64,000 nucleotides of DNA from positions 1-64,000 of the forward strand of contig NZ_JBEYXW010000025.1 of NCBI RefSeq assembly GCF_040645195.1, given 5' to 3'. The stretch's first letter is position 1; every line of letters starts with the position of its first letter. The stretch is from Prauserella_A sp040645195 (GTDB lineage Bacteria > Actinomycetota > Actinomycetes > Mycobacteriales > Pseudonocardiaceae). Both the position numbers and the translations under genes were made by a program. Positions 25,777-35,980 of this stretch are shown here, one piece after another. The notes beneath the pieces are model-generated. The model was not told the DNA's origin. It did no database searches and was given only the letters and a program-made list of their open reading frames with translations.

Positions 25777-26477
25777 CCGGCGGTCACCTGGTCGAGCTCC
25801 GGGTCGGAGGCCACATAGCCATGCCCGCGTACGGTGCGGACGAAGGCACCGGCGCCGACCGCGTCCAGCTTGCGCCGCACGTAGCCGACGTACACCTCGA
25901 CGACGTTGCGGGTCGCCGCCTGCTCGTCACCCCACACCGCGCGCAGCAGCTCATCCTTGGTCACCACCGTGCCCGCGCGACCGACGAGCACCTCCAGCAG
26001 GGCGAACTCACGCGGACTCAGCGCCACCGGATCGTCGTGCCAGCGGACCTCCCGCGCAGCCCGGTCGACGGTCAGGCCACCGATCCGTACCGGCCCACGC
26101 ACGCCCTGCGTGGCCGCGCGCCGCAACACCGCGCGTACCTGGGCCACGAGCACGACGAACGAGAAGGGCTTCACGAGGTAGCCGTCGGCGCCGAGATCCA
26201 GTCCGTCGGCCTGGTCGATCTCGCCGTCCTTGGCCGAGATGAGCAGCACCGGCGTGTGCACGCCCTGGCCCCGCAGTTGCTGCAGGACCCGGTAACCGGA
26301 GAGCCCCGGGAGCATGATGTCGAGCAGCAGCACGTCGAAGGCGCCGGTCTGCGCCAGCCGCAACGCGCTCGGGCCGTCGGCCGCGGTGACGACGTCCATT
26401 CCTTCCGCGGTGAGCCCGCGCTGGAGCGCCTTGCGCACGCCGGGCTCGTCGTCGACGACCAGTACTCGTGGTTTCAC
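25773..26477 (-). CDS. OmpR-family response regulator
   Basis: A 234-residue regulator: receiver domain with Asp9/Asp10 and phospho-acceptor Asp53 in LLLDIMLPGLSG, Lys in LLISAKDG, and a C-terminal winged helix (LSPREFALLEVLVGRAGTVVTKDELLRAVWG...VEVYVGYVRRKLD). It is first in the operon with the kinase and is divergent from the LolA-like/ABC operon; TCTCAG repeats between them are its likely binding sites. Confidence 0.93.
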   Translation of the reverse strand: MKPRVLVVDDEPGVRKALQRGLTAEGMDVVTAADGPSALRLAQTGAFDVLLLDIMLPGLSGYRVLQQLRGQGVHTPVLLISAKDGEIDQADGLDLGADGYLVKPFSFVVLVAQVRAVLRRAATQGVRGPVRIGGLTVDRAAREVRWHDDPVALSPREFALLEVLVGRAGTVVTKDELLRAVWGDEQAATRNVVEVYVGYVRRKLDAVGAGAFVRTVRGHGYVASDPELDQVTAG

Positions 26478-26517
26478 GATTCTCAGGATGCCTTTTCCCG
26501 GCGTGCCGCGCGCGGGC

Positions 26518-26553
26518 TCTCAGCCGCTTCTCAGCATCTCAGGCTGATCTCAG
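26518..26553. promoter_or_regulatory. TCTCAG direct repeats in the divergent promoter
   Basis: TCTCAG occurs at 26518, 26529, 26537 and 26548 (spacings 11, 8 and 11), with a fifth copy at 26481. Pairs with an 11-base period on one face of the helix are typical of OmpR-type regulators. The repeats lie between the response regulator start and the LolA-like gene start, so autoregulation and control of the downstream operon are likely. Confidence 0.6.
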
Positions 26554-26605
26554 TGCCCAGGGCGCAGGCTCAAGGGCGCAAACTCGAGTTGACCAAGGAG
26601 GGGCA

Positions 26606-27648
26606 GTGAATCCGAAGAAGCGAGCAGTGGCTGTGGCCGTCGCCGGCACCGCAATAGGCGCGGCCGGCCTGGCGGTCCTCGCCGTACCGGCCGGCGCGGG
26701 CGAAGCACCGCAGTTGCCGCCGGTCAGTGCGGAGGCGCTCGTCAAGTCCGTGCTCGAAGCCGATGTGCCGGCGCTGTCCGGTGACGTCGCGATCGACAAC
26801 TCGCTCGGCCTGCCGAGCGTGCCTGGTATGCCGGTGCTGGGTTCCGAGTCCGCACGCGTGTACTACGACGGCAACAACGCCAGCAGGTTCGCTGTGCAGG
26901 AAAGCAACAGCGAGCTGACGGTCGTGCACAACGGCACGACCGTGTGGACGTACAACTCGACCGACAACAGCGCGACGAAGATGACCCTGCCCGCCGCCGA
27001 ACGGCACCAGCTGCCGGAGAACGGGCAACTGGCCGACCCGGCCTCGGCCGCCACCCAGCTGCTCGACTACATCCAGCAGAGCAGCACCGTGACCGTCGAC
27101 GGCACGGCCAGGGTCGCCGACCGCCCGGCGTACGAGCTGGTGCTGACGCCCAAGCCGACCGAACGCACTCTGCTGCGGGAGGTGCGGATCGCGGTCGACT
27201 CCGAGACGCGGGTGCCGCTGCGGATGTCCGTGCACACCAACGGCACCACGGAGCCGGCACTGCAGATCGGCTTCACCCGGATCGACTTCGCCGCGCAGCC
27301 CGCGGACCTGTTCCAGTTCACCCCGCCACAGGGCGCGAGGGTCACCGAAAACCAGACGAAGCCGGGCACCCACGAGCAGCCGCCTACTGACGCCGAGAGC
27401 TCGATCGTCGGCGATGGCTGGGATACCGTGTTCGTCGGGCGTATGCCCGCCGGAGCGCCTTCGGGCGGCGAGGGGGACAACGTCAACGTCGAGGCCCTGC
27501 TCCAGCAGATGGGCAGGCCGGTGAGCGGCGCGTTCGGCTCCGGCTACGTGATCGACACCAAGGTGGGCACCGCACTCGTCACCTCTGACGGCCGCGTGGC
27601 CTTCGGCGCCGTGCCCGAGCAGGTACTGACACAGGCATTGGAAGGCAA

Positions 27649-27652
<4 letters not shown>
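26606..27652 (+). CDS. Secreted LolA/RseB-like lipid- or lipoprotein-binding protein
   Basis: A 348-residue exported protein. The N-terminus (VNPKKRAVAVAVAGTAIGAA to VPAGAGEA) is a signal peptide with an AGA cleavage site and no lipobox. The body has the LolA-like pattern of beta strands (ARVYYDGNNASRFAVQ, TVVHNGTTVWTYNSTDNSATKM, RPAYELVLTPKPTERTLLREVRIAVDSETRVPLRM). GTG 26606 is preceded by AAGGAGGGG. The stop overlaps the ABC ATPase start by four bases. Together with the exporter, it may sense or carry a lipid-like compound handled under control of the two-component system. Confidence 0.8.
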
Positions 27653-28619
<967 letters not shown>

Positions 28620-28623
<4 letters not shown>

Positions 28624-29501
28624 CCGAGGTGACGACGACGGCCCTTGGCGACCTCACGCAGGCGCGGCGGTCGCACGCATCGCTGGCCCGGCTGTTCCGC
28701 GCCGAGCTGCGCTGGATCTTCCGCAGGCCGCGCACCCTGGCTGTGCTCGGCGTGCTGGCTGTGATCCCGGTGATCGTCGGTATCGCGCTGACGCTGGTCG
28801 ACTCGCCAGGACCACCCGGCAACAACGGCGGGGACGGGCCACTGCTCGCCAGCGGGGTGGCAGGCAACGCGCTCGTGCTGCCGATCGCGACGCTGTTCAT
28901 GGCGCTGAGCCTGCTGCTGCCGCTGAGCGCGGCGATGTCCGGTGCCGATGCGCTCGCCGGCGAGGCAGCACACGGCACGCTGCGCGGCTGGCTGCTCGCA
29001 CCGGTCAGCCGCGGGCGGATGCTGTTCGTCAAGGCCGCCGGCGTCGCGACGTTCACGGTCACGGCCGCGGTGGTGATGGCGCTGACCGGTGTACTCACCG
29101 GGTTGGTGATCAACGGGTCCAGTGCGCTGGTCACTCTGTCCGGGACGACCCTGTCGCTACCGGGCGCACTGGTGAAGGTGGCCATCGCGGTGGGCTGGGT
29201 GGCCCTGCAGCTCTGGGCTGTCGGCGCGGTCGCGCTGGCCATCTCCGCGTGGACAGAGCATCCGATGGTCGTGCTGGCATCCGTGCTGGGCGGCGTGATC
29301 GTGTTCTCCGTCCTGCAGGCACTCGACGCGCTGTCCTGGCTGCATCCCTACCTGCTGAACAGCTCATGGACGTCGTTGGTGGACGTACTGCGCGATCCGA
29401 TGCCGACCGGGGCACTGGGCGAGGGTGCGGTGCGGGCTGTCTGCTACATCGCGATCGCACTTTCCCTTGCCTACGCACGGCTCAGCACGAAGGACGGCTG
29501 A
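28620..29501 (+). CDS. ABC-2 type permease
   Basis: A 293-residue permease with six hydrophobic segments (from TLAVLGVLAVIPVIVGIALTL to VRAVCYIAIALSLAYA) and the ABC-2 EhaA/NosY-like segment SGADALAGEAAHGTLRGWLLAPVSRGRMLFVK between helices 2 and 3. It is the membrane partner of the preceding ATPase and last gene of the lolA-like operon. Confidence 0.88.
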
Positions 29502-29689
29502 GCTCACGGCCGAAGATTGCCGATCTTGGCTACGTCGGGGTGGTACTGGTGGTGGTTGTCGTCGTGCAGCCCCGCCAGCCACCCCGGGCGCCTCGACACT
29601 CCCAGCGTCTACAGTGGACACAGTCGCGATACCGGCCGTGCTCGCTACGGTGGCCTCCAACGCGCTGCGGCGAGACAACTACTTGCCGG

Positions 29690-30517
29690 TCATGACGGTC
29701 CCCTCAGCTGGCCGGTGACGGCGAACGGACCACGGAGTTCCTCTGTGACCTCCCACAGCCGTCGCGCGGTTCCCACGTCGTAGGAGGCGGGCGAGCTCCG
29801 TGTGTTGGTGAAGCGGCTGTAGTAGGCGCCGTTGGCGATGTCCGGCGACGTGGCGAGCTCGACCACGGGCGCGGCACCCTGCCGCGCCGACAGTGCCGTG
29901 ATGTGGAACAACGCCACGAGCGCGCGCGGGAACTGGCGGCCGAGATCGGTCCGCACGACACCGGGATGGACAGCTGCCACCGTCAGCTCCGGATGGCGGC
30001 GGTGCAGCTCGTAGGTGAACAACAGGTTGGCGAGCTTGGTACGGCTGTAGGTGAGGAACGGATCGAAGGACCGCTCGCTCTGCAGGTCGTCGAAGTTGAT
30101 GAGCACGGGCCCACTGCCCCGCATCGGCGCACGGTGTCCTTCGGAGTTGACGTTCACGACGCGGCCTTCGCCCCGCCGCAGCAACGGCAGCAACCGGCTG
30201 GTCAGTGAGAAGGGTGCGAGGTGGTGGACCGCGAGGTTCAGCTCGAACCCTTCGGCCGTCACCTCACGGCGACGCGTCATCACGCCCGCGTTGTTGATCA
30301 GCACGTCCACCTGCGAGACGGTGGCGGCGACGTGCTCGACACCCTCCAGTGTGGACAGATCAGCCCGGATGAACCGGCCACCGGTCTCACGCGCGAGCCG
30401 TTCGCCACGTTCACGGTTGCGGCCGATGAACGTCAGCTCGTGTCCGTCCTTCGCGAGCTGCAGCGCGGCCTGCCTGCCCAGCCCGGAGGTCGCGCCGGCG
30501 AGGACGACGGCGCTCAT
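29690..30517 (-). CDS. Short-chain dehydrogenase/reductase
   Basis: A 275-residue SDR. The nucleotide motif is GATSGLGRQ, the NNAG motif LINNAGV, and the catalytic pair YSRTKLAN (Tyr and Lys). The SEGHR segment before it and the C-terminal NTRSSPASYDVGTARRLWEVTEEL are like retinol dehydrogenase/oxidoreductase-type SDRs. It overlaps the upstream SDR by four bases (ATGA). Substrate is unknown; control by the divergent PadR regulator is likely. Confidence 0.87.
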   Translation of the reverse strand: MSAVVLAGATSGLGRQAALQLAKDGHELTFIGRNRERGERLARETGGRFIRADLSTLEGVEHVAATVSQVDVLINNAGVMTRRREVTAEGFELNLAVHHLAPFSLTSRLLPLLRRGEGRVVNVNSEGHRAPMRGSGPVLINFDDLQSERSFDPFLTYSRTKLANLLFTYELHRRHPELTVAAVHPGVVRTDLGRQFPRALVALFHITALSARQGAAPVVELATSPDIANGAYYSRFTNTRSSPASYDVGTARRLWEVTEELRGPFAVTGQLRGPS

Positions 30518-31389
30518 CGCGGCGCTCCGACGGCGGGCTCCACCTTGGCCAGGCCGAGCGAGCCGGCCAGTAGCCGATCACGCATCCGCAGTGGCAGTCG
30601 CGAAAGCACACGGAGCAGTCGGGCGTCCCGGCTCGCGACGTAGCAGGCCTTTGGCGCGCGAGCCTCCGCAGCCCGCAGAATCGCCTTGACCACCCTGTCG
30701 ACCGGACCCGGCTTCTGTTTGGCCATTGCGCCCTCGACCGCGGCGAGCTGGTTGCGGTAGAGCGCGACCCGACTCGGATCGGCCAGCGCGAGCGCCTTGC
30801 GCGCCTCCGCTTCGGCTTTGGCGAAGATCGGGGTTTCGGCCGCACCGGGTTCGACGATCACGACCGGAATGCCCCACGGTGCGAGCTCGACGCGTGCGGC
30901 GTGCGACAGGGACTCCAGTGCCGCCTTGCTCGCCGAGATCGGCCCCAGGTAGGGCATCGCCAGCTGCGCGGTGGCAGCGCTGATGTTGATCACCCGGCCG
31001 TGTCCGTTGCGCAGCAACGGAAGAGCGGCCTTGAGTACGCGCTGCGGGCCGTAGACGTTGATGTCGAACTGGCGGTGCAGCTCCTCGTCGGGTACGAGTT
31101 CGAGCGGTCCCTGCACGATCACGCCCGCGTTGTTGACCAGCACCTGCAGCCCGGCGGAACCTCGCTCGGCAGCGATCGATTCGAGTGCGCGGCGAATGGT
31201 CGCCGGATCGGTCACGTCGAGCTCCACTTGCGTGACGCCCGTGCGGTCGAGCTGCGGGATGCCCGCGGTGCTGCGCACGCCAGCGTAGACGCGGTACCCC
31301 CGCTCGGCGAACGCCGCGACGGTGCGCACTCCGATTCCTCCGCCCGCCCCAGTGATCAGAACAGCCTTGGTGAAACCCCGGTCAGACAT
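30514..31389 (-). CDS. SDR-family protein with altered active-site Tyr
   Basis: A 291-residue SDR. It has TGAGGGIG for NAD(P) binding, NNAG, and the C-terminal classical order, but the YxxxK position reads GPISASK, so Ile151 stands where Tyr is expected while Lys155 is kept. The reductase chemistry may therefore be weak or altered, or another residue takes over. It is the first gene of the pair, divergent from padR, with an ATGT-N8-ACAT operator just upstream of its start. Confidence 0.83.
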   Translation of the reverse strand: MSDRGFTKAVLITGAGGGIGVRTVAAFAERGYRVYAGVRSTAGIPQLDRTGVTQVELDVTDPATIRRALESIAAERGSAGLQVLVNNAGVIVQGPLELVPDEELHRQFDINVYGPQRVLKAALPLLRNGHGRVINISAATAQLAMPYLGPISASKAALESLSHAARVELAPWGIPVVIVEPGAAETPIFAKAEAEARKALALADPSRVALYRNQLAAVEGAMAKQKPGPVDRVVKAILRAAEARAPKACYVASRDARLLRVLSRLPLRMRDRLLAGSLGLAKVEPAVGAPR

Positions 31390-31413
31390 GACAACTCCAA
31401 CATGATCGACTCA

Positions 31414-31433
31414 ACATGTTTGTTCTTACATGT
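31414..31433. promoter_or_regulatory. PadR-type operator
   Basis: ACATGTTTGTTCTTACATGT holds ATGT-N8-ACAT (31416-31431), the exact PadR-family operator pattern. It lies 25 bases upstream of the SDR start and 83 upstream of padR, between the divergent genes. Confidence 0.7.
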
Positions 31434-31516
31434 CTATTAGTACTTACACTGGGTGTCAAGCGGGACCCGGGCACAGGTACGCTCCAGCCGGCGGGAGCTC
31501 AGGAGAGGGTGAGTGG

Positions 31517-32053
31517 ATGTCGTTGCGTCATGGGTTGCTCGGGCTGCTCGCCGGCGAACCCGGAAGCGGCTACGACCTCACGCGCCGATTCGAGGAAACG
31601 CTCGGCTCGATCTGGCCCGCGAAGCATCCGCAGATCTACAGCGAGCTGACCCGGCTGGCCGCCGAGGGCCTCATCGAGGCCGAGGCCGAGGGGCCGCGGC
31701 GCCGCAAGGAGTACCGCATCACCGACGCGGGGATGACCGAGCTACGCCGCTGGCTCGTCGACGTCGAGGTCGACCACACCATGCGGCTCGACCCGCTACT
31801 GCGTTCATTGTTCTTCTGGCTGATGGAACCGCAGGAACTCAAGGCGCACCTGGACAAGGAGGCGCGGTTCTACCGGGAGAAGGCGGAGCTGTACCGCGGC
31901 TCCGCCGCCGCGAAGGATCGCGGCGATTTCGGCGACAGCCCGCAGACGCGGGCAATGCGCGTCACCATCGAAGCGGCGGTCCGGCTCTACGACGCGCTCG
32001 CCGACTGGGCTGAGTGGGCACAAACGGTCCCCCCAGCAAAGCCGAAGCCCTAA
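31517..32053 (+). CDS. PadR-family transcriptional regulator
   Basis: A 178-residue PadR regulator: N-terminal winged helix (LRHGLLGLLAGEPGSGYDL, QIYSELTRLAAEGLIEAEAEG, RRRKEYRITDAGMTELRRWL) and the long C-terminal helical dimerisation domain (ELKAHLDKEARFYREKAELY). ATG 31517 starts MSLRHGLLG, the usual family start. It is divergent from the two SDR genes and probably represses them and itself through the operator at 31414. Confidence 0.88.
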   Translation: MSLRHGLLGLLAGEPGSGYDLTRRFEETLGSIWPAKHPQIYSELTRLAAEGLIEAEAEGPRRRKEYRITDAGMTELRRWLVDVEVDHTMRLDPLLRSLFFWLMEPQELKAHLDKEARFYREKAELYRGSAAAKDRGDFGDSPQTRAMRVTIEAAVRLYDALADWAEWAQTVPPAKPKP

Positions 32054-32058
32054 CCACT

Positions 32059-32142
32059 CGCGAGTCCCCCGCTCCCGCACGCGAGTCCCCCGCTCAGACA
32101 CGCGAGTTGCCCGCTCAGACACGCGAGTTGCCCGCTCAGTCG
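32059..32142. repeat. Four tandem 21-base repeats
   Basis: CGCGAGT starts at 32059, 32080, 32101 and 32122, an exact 21-base period; the unit is CGCGAGTTGCCCGCTCAGACA, with the first two copies slightly different. The array fills the space between the padR stop and the convergent thiQ stop, and the last copy overlaps the thiQ stop codon. It may form a terminator between convergent genes; origin unknown. Confidence 0.8.
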
Positions 32143-33152
32143 CTGCCGATGAGCGCGATCCCATCCGGGTCGAGGGCGAGGTGTACCCGGTCGCCCGGTT
32201 GCAGGGCGGCGGCCATGGGCGCGACGGCGTCAACGCGGGCAGGTCCGCGCTCCGGCCGGACCGCCAGCCGCACGTGCTCGCGCCGGTGCACCCGGCCAAG
32301 CACCTCCGCCGCCACCCCGGCATCGGCGACCCGCACCGCGTTCGGCCGCAGTCCGAGCGACACAGCGCCGTCAGTCGCCCACGGCACCGGGACCGTACCG
32401 AGCACCGAGGTCACCAGCCCGCCGGATGCCTCACCGGCCAGCACCGTAGTCACCCCGAGGAACCGGGCCACCCGCTCGTCGACCGGCCGCCGCCAGACAT
32501 CGAGCACGGTGCCGGCCTGCTGGATCTCTCCGGCATCCAGCACCGCAATCCGGTCCGCGAGTGTGACCGCTTCCTCCTGATCATGCGTGACGAGCAACGT
32601 GCTGATCTTGGCCTGCCGCAGCACATCGGCGAGTTCGAGGGCCAGCTGCTCGCGCAGCTCGGCGTCGAGCCCGGACAGCGGCTCGTCCAGCAGCAGCAAC
32701 CGGGGCCGCGGGGCAAGCGCGCGGGCGAGCGCGACCCGCTGCGCCTCACCACCGGACAGCTCGGTGACCTTGCGGCGGTCGTACCCGGACAAACCGACGA
32801 GCTCCAGCAACTCACCCACCCGCTGGGCCTGCTCGGCCTTCGGCACACGACGCATCCGCAGACCGAACGCGATGTTGGCGGCGACGTCACGATGCGGAAA
32901 CAGCTGACCGTCCTGGAACACCAGCCCGAAGCCACGCCGGTGCACCGGCACCGGCGCGAGATCCACACCATCCCAGCGCACCGGCCCCGTCGCCGCCGGC
33001 TCGAGCCCGGCGATGGAACGCAACAGCGTCGACTTACCGGAACCGGACGGGCCGAGCAGGGCGACCACCTCGCCGTCGGCGATCTCCAGCCGCACGTCAC
33101 GCACCGCCGTGAACGATCCGTACCGCGTGGTCAGCCCGTCCACTATCAGCAT
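32136..33152 (-). CDS. thiQ: Thiamine ABC transporter ATP-binding protein
   Basis: A 338-residue ATPase with Walker A GPSGSGKST, signature LSGGEAQRVALARAL, Walker B LLLLDEPLSGLD and a C-terminal regulatory (TOBE-like) region ending DPDGIALIGSD. It starts at ATG 33152, overlapping the thiP stop by one base. It is last in thiBPQ and powers thiamine or thiamine-phosphate import; the TPP riboswitch upstream of thiB supports the substrate. Confidence 0.87.
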   Translation of the reverse strand: MLIVDGLTTRYGSFTAVRDVRLEIADGEVVALLGPSGSGKSTLLRSIAGLEPAATGPVRWDGVDLAPVPVHRRGFGLVFQDGQLFPHRDVAANIAFGLRMRRVPKAEQAQRVGELLELVGLSGYDRRKVTELSGGEAQRVALARALAPRPRLLLLDEPLSGLDAELREQLALELADVLRQAKISTLLVTHDQEEAVTLADRIAVLDAGEIQQAGTVLDVWRRPVDERVARFLGVTTVLAGEASGGLVTSVLGTVPVPWATDGAVSLGLRPNAVRVADAGVAAEVLGRVHRREHVRLAVRPERGPARVDAVAPMAAALQPGDRVHLALDPDGIALIGSD

Positions 33153-34789
33153 CAGAACTCCCCTACCTGCGCCTGCGGGGCCCGCAGGCGGTCGATCACC
33201 GCGGCCACGAGCGCCGTCACCAGCATCAGCAGCGCGCAGGCCGCGTAGGCCATCTGGCTGTTGAGCTCTCCCGGCCTGCTCACCAGCGCGTTGATCGCCA
33301 CGGGCAGCGTCGGCGCATCAGGGCGAGCCAGGAAGCTCGTCGCACCGAACTCACCCAGCGCCACCACGTAACCGAATGCGGCCGCGGCCGCCAGCGAGCG
33401 CAGGGCCAGCGGCAGGTCGATCTCCCGCCACACGCGCGCCGGGCTCGCGCCCAGCGTCGCCGCGGCCTGCCGCAGCCGCTGGTCCACCGAACGCAACACC
33501 GGCAGCACTATGCGAATGACCAGCGGGACGATGACCAGCGCCTGCGCGAACGGCACCAACAGCGGTGAGGTCCGCAGATCCCACGGCAGCTCGCCGAGTG
33601 TGAGCAGGTACCCGAAGCCCACGGTCACCGCCGACACCCCGAGCGGGAGCATCAGCGCGGTGTCCATTGCCTCGCCGGCCGCCCGCGCACCGCGCTCCGG
33701 TGAGCGGCGCAGGGCCACCAGCGCGACGGCGGCGAGCACGCCGACGATCATGGCGAGCAGCGTCGCGTCCGATGCCGTGCGCAGCGAGTTCATCGCCGCG
33801 TCCCAACCGGTCACGTTGAGGGCGCCGTACTCGCCGACACCGGAAAGCGCCCGGTACCCTTCGAGACTCCAACCGTCGCGTGTGGACACCGAGCGCAGCA
33901 GCAACGCGATGATCGGCGTGACCAGTAGCCCGAGCACCGCGAACCCGGCGGCGACGACCCACCACTCGCGCCCCTCGGGGCGGCGCGCCGTGTCCGCCGC
34001 TGCCCGCAGCCGCGCCGCCGTCTCCTTTCGACGGCGAGCCGCCGCGCCGATCAGCAGGGCCGCGAGCACAGCGCCGAGCTGTACCAGCGAAAGGGCCGCC
34101 GCGCCGGACAGGTCGAGCAGGTTCACCGTGCGCAGGTAGATCTCGGTCTCCAGCGTGCGGTAGCGCGAGCCGCCGAGCATGAGCACGACGCCGAAGCTCG
34201 TCGCGCAGAACAGGAACGCCACAGCCGCCGACGACGCGACGGCCGGTGCGATGGCGGGCAACGTGACCGTGCGGAACGCCTGCCACGGCGAGGCGCCGAG
34301 TGACCGTGCGGCGTCCTCCGCGCGCCGGTCCAGATGCGCCCACAGCCCGCCTACGGTGCGTGCCACGACGGCGACGTTGAAGAAGGCATTGGCCAACACG
34401 ATCGTGAACACGCCGCCCTCCGGCCACAGCGCGCGGAACGCCAGGCCGACCACGACGGTCGGCAGCACGAACGGTACGAGGATGAACGTGCGCACGGCCC
34501 CGACACCGCGCAGCCGCACCCGGGCCAGCAGATAGGCCACCGGCAGGCCGGCGACGACCGCGACCACGGTCGAGGCGGCCGCCTGCGCGACCGTGAACCG
34601 GGCGAGCTGCCAGGTCTGCGCCTCGAACAGCGTGGTGGCCACCTCGCCGTCCGCGAGGCCGAGCCGCAGGATCGCCACCACGGGCCAGGCGAAGAAGACG
34701 GCGAGAAACCCGATCGGGAGGACGGCGAGTGCCGTCGCTCCCGCGAGCCCCGCTACCCCTCCAGCAGCCCGCGCCACTGTTCGATCCAC
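33152..34789 (-). CDS. thiP: Thiamine ABC transporter permease (fused two-domain)
   Basis: A 545-residue protein with about 12 membrane helices, made of two permease domains in one chain as in ThiP. Each half ends in an EAA loop: EDAARSLGASPWQAFRTVTLP in the first and RQAAATLGASPARVWREIDLP in the second. The start overlaps thiB by 37 bases (GTG 34789) or less if GTG 34777 is used. It forms the channel for ThiB-bound substrate. Confidence 0.88.
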   Translation of the reverse strand: MDRTVARAAGGVAGLAGATALAVLPIGFLAVFFAWPVVAILRLGLADGEVATTLFEAQTWQLARFTVAQAAASTVVAVVAGLPVAYLLARVRLRGVGAVRTFILVPFVLPTVVVGLAFRALWPEGGVFTIVLANAFFNVAVVARTVGGLWAHLDRRAEDAARSLGASPWQAFRTVTLPAIAPAVASSAAVAFLFCATSFGVVLMLGGSRYRTLETEIYLRTVNLLDLSGAAALSLVQLGAVLAALLIGAAARRRKETAARLRAAADTARRPEGREWWVVAAGFAVLGLLVTPIIALLLRSVSTRDGWSLEGYRALSGVGEYGALNVTGWDAAMNSLRTASDATLLAMIVGVLAAVALVALRRSPERGARAAGEAMDTALMLPLGVSAVTVGFGYLLTLGELPWDLRTSPLLVPFAQALVIVPLVIRIVLPVLRSVDQRLRQAAATLGASPARVWREIDLPLALRSLAAAAAFGYVVALGEFGATSFLARPDAPTLPVAINALVSRPGELNSQMAYAACALLMLVTALVAAVIDRLRAPQAQVGEF

Positions 34790-35802
34790 TGCTCCCGCCC
34801 CGCCTGCACCTGTTCACTAGGCAGCGAAGCCGGGTTCTGTGGCAGCGGCGCGGCCTGCGCCCAGCCGGACGGCAACGCCACGCCCTCGCGCGCCGGGTAG
34901 ACGTACATGTTCTCGGCGACGGTCGACTGGAACTGCTGGGAGAGCAGGAAGTCGACGACCTTGCCGGCGTTGTCGGCCTGGCGGGTGCCTGCCAGCACAC
35001 CGGCGTACTCGACCTGCCGGTAACACGTGTCGAGAAGTGCCTTGGTACGCGGCTGCCCGTCCTCGCCGATCTCCGCGGCTGGCGAGGATGCGTAGGACAA
35101 CACCATCGGTTTCGGTCCGTTACCGGACGAGCCGGAGAACTCCTGTGTGTAGGCCTCCGTCCAGCCGCTGACGACCTGAACGTCGTTGCCCTCGAGCCGG
35201 GACCAATAGTCACGCCAGCCCTGCTCGCCGTAGCGGGCGACCGTCGCGAGCAGGAAGGCCAGCCCCGGCGAGGACGTCGCGGGGTTGGGCACCACCAGCA
35301 GACCGCGGTAGCGCGGGTCGGCGAGATCGTCGAAGGTCTTCGGCTCCGGCACATCGTTGTCGGTGAACCAGCCGGTGTCGATGTTCACGCACACGTCGCC
35401 GACGTCGACGGCGGAGAGCCTGTGCTGCGGGTCGATGGAGTAACGCTGGGGGCCGCGGTTGGCCTCGGGGCTGGTATACGGCTCGAACACCTCCTCCGCC
35501 AGTGCGCGGGAGGCGAACGTGGAGTCGACACCGTAGGCGACATCGGCGATGGGGTTGGCCTTGGTGAGGACCAGCTTGTTGGTCAGCTCCCCCGCATCGC
35601 CCTCCTTGAGCACGCGGATGCGGATGCCGGACTGGCGTTCGAACGCGTCCAGGACCTCCTGCGGCGCCGCCCACGAGTCGTGCGTCACCAGGGTGACGGT
35701 GGTCGGGCCCTCAGGTTCGCCGCCGTCCCCGCTGAGCACCGTGCAGCTCGCGGTCAGTACACCAGCGACGGACACCACTGCCGCAGTGCGAAGGAATCTC
35801 AT
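34753..35802 (-). CDS. thiB: Thiamine-binding lipoprotein
   Basis: A 349-residue lipoprotein: signal MRFLRTAAVVSVAGVLTASC with Cys20, then a ThiB-type fold (VTLVTHDSWAAPQEVLDAFERQSGIRIRVLKEGDAGELTNKLVLTKANPIADVAYGVDSTF; GDVCVNID; YGEQGWRDYWSRLEGN). It starts at ATG 35802 with AGGAGGG upstream; an extended frame into the riboswitch is not meaningful. First gene of thiBPQ. Confidence 0.9.
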   Translation of the reverse strand: MRFLRTAAVVSVAGVLTASCTVLSGDGGEPEGPTTVTLVTHDSWAAPQEVLDAFERQSGIRIRVLKEGDAGELTNKLVLTKANPIADVAYGVDSTFASRALAEEVFEPYTSPEANRGPQRYSIDPQHRLSAVDVGDVCVNIDTGWFTDNDVPEPKTFDDLADPRYRGLLVVPNPATSSPGLAFLLATVARYGEQGWRDYWSRLEGNDVQVVSGWTEAYTQEFSGSSGNGPKPMVLSYASSPAAEIGEDGQPRTKALLDTCYRQVEYAGVLAGTRQADNAGKVVDFLLSQQFQSTVAENMYVYPAREGVALPSGWAQAAPLPQNPASLPSEQVQAGREQWIEQWRGLLEG

Positions 35803-35850
35803 CCACCCTCCTAGTCGTGACCGGCGTCCTCGCCAGCAAGGAGAGCAGCT

Positions 35851-35940
35851 GCCTCCCTGCGCCGGCATGATCCGGATCAGGTGCGAACGGTCGTGGGCTC
35901 ACGCCCACCTCTCAGCCCGGCGTGTGCCGGACTCCCGTGG
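35851..35940 (-). ncRNA. TPP riboswitch (THI element)
   Basis: On the minus strand the leader reads CACGGGAGTCCGG, then GGGCTGAGAGG, and later ACCTGATCCGGATCATGCC with GCGCAGGGAGG, the fixed elements of the TPP aptamer. It ends about 49 bases before the thiB ATG. Thiamine pyrophosphate binding would block thiBPQ expression, most likely at translation start. Confidence 0.92.
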
Positions 35941-35980
35941 CAAACGTGCAGCGTACCCGCCGCGGTACGACCATGGACGC

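Noticed and set aside
33351..35354. Long alternative minus-strand frame over thiB and thiP
   Set aside because: It overlaps two recognisable genes in another frame and shows only Arg/Ala/Gly-rich shadow sequence.
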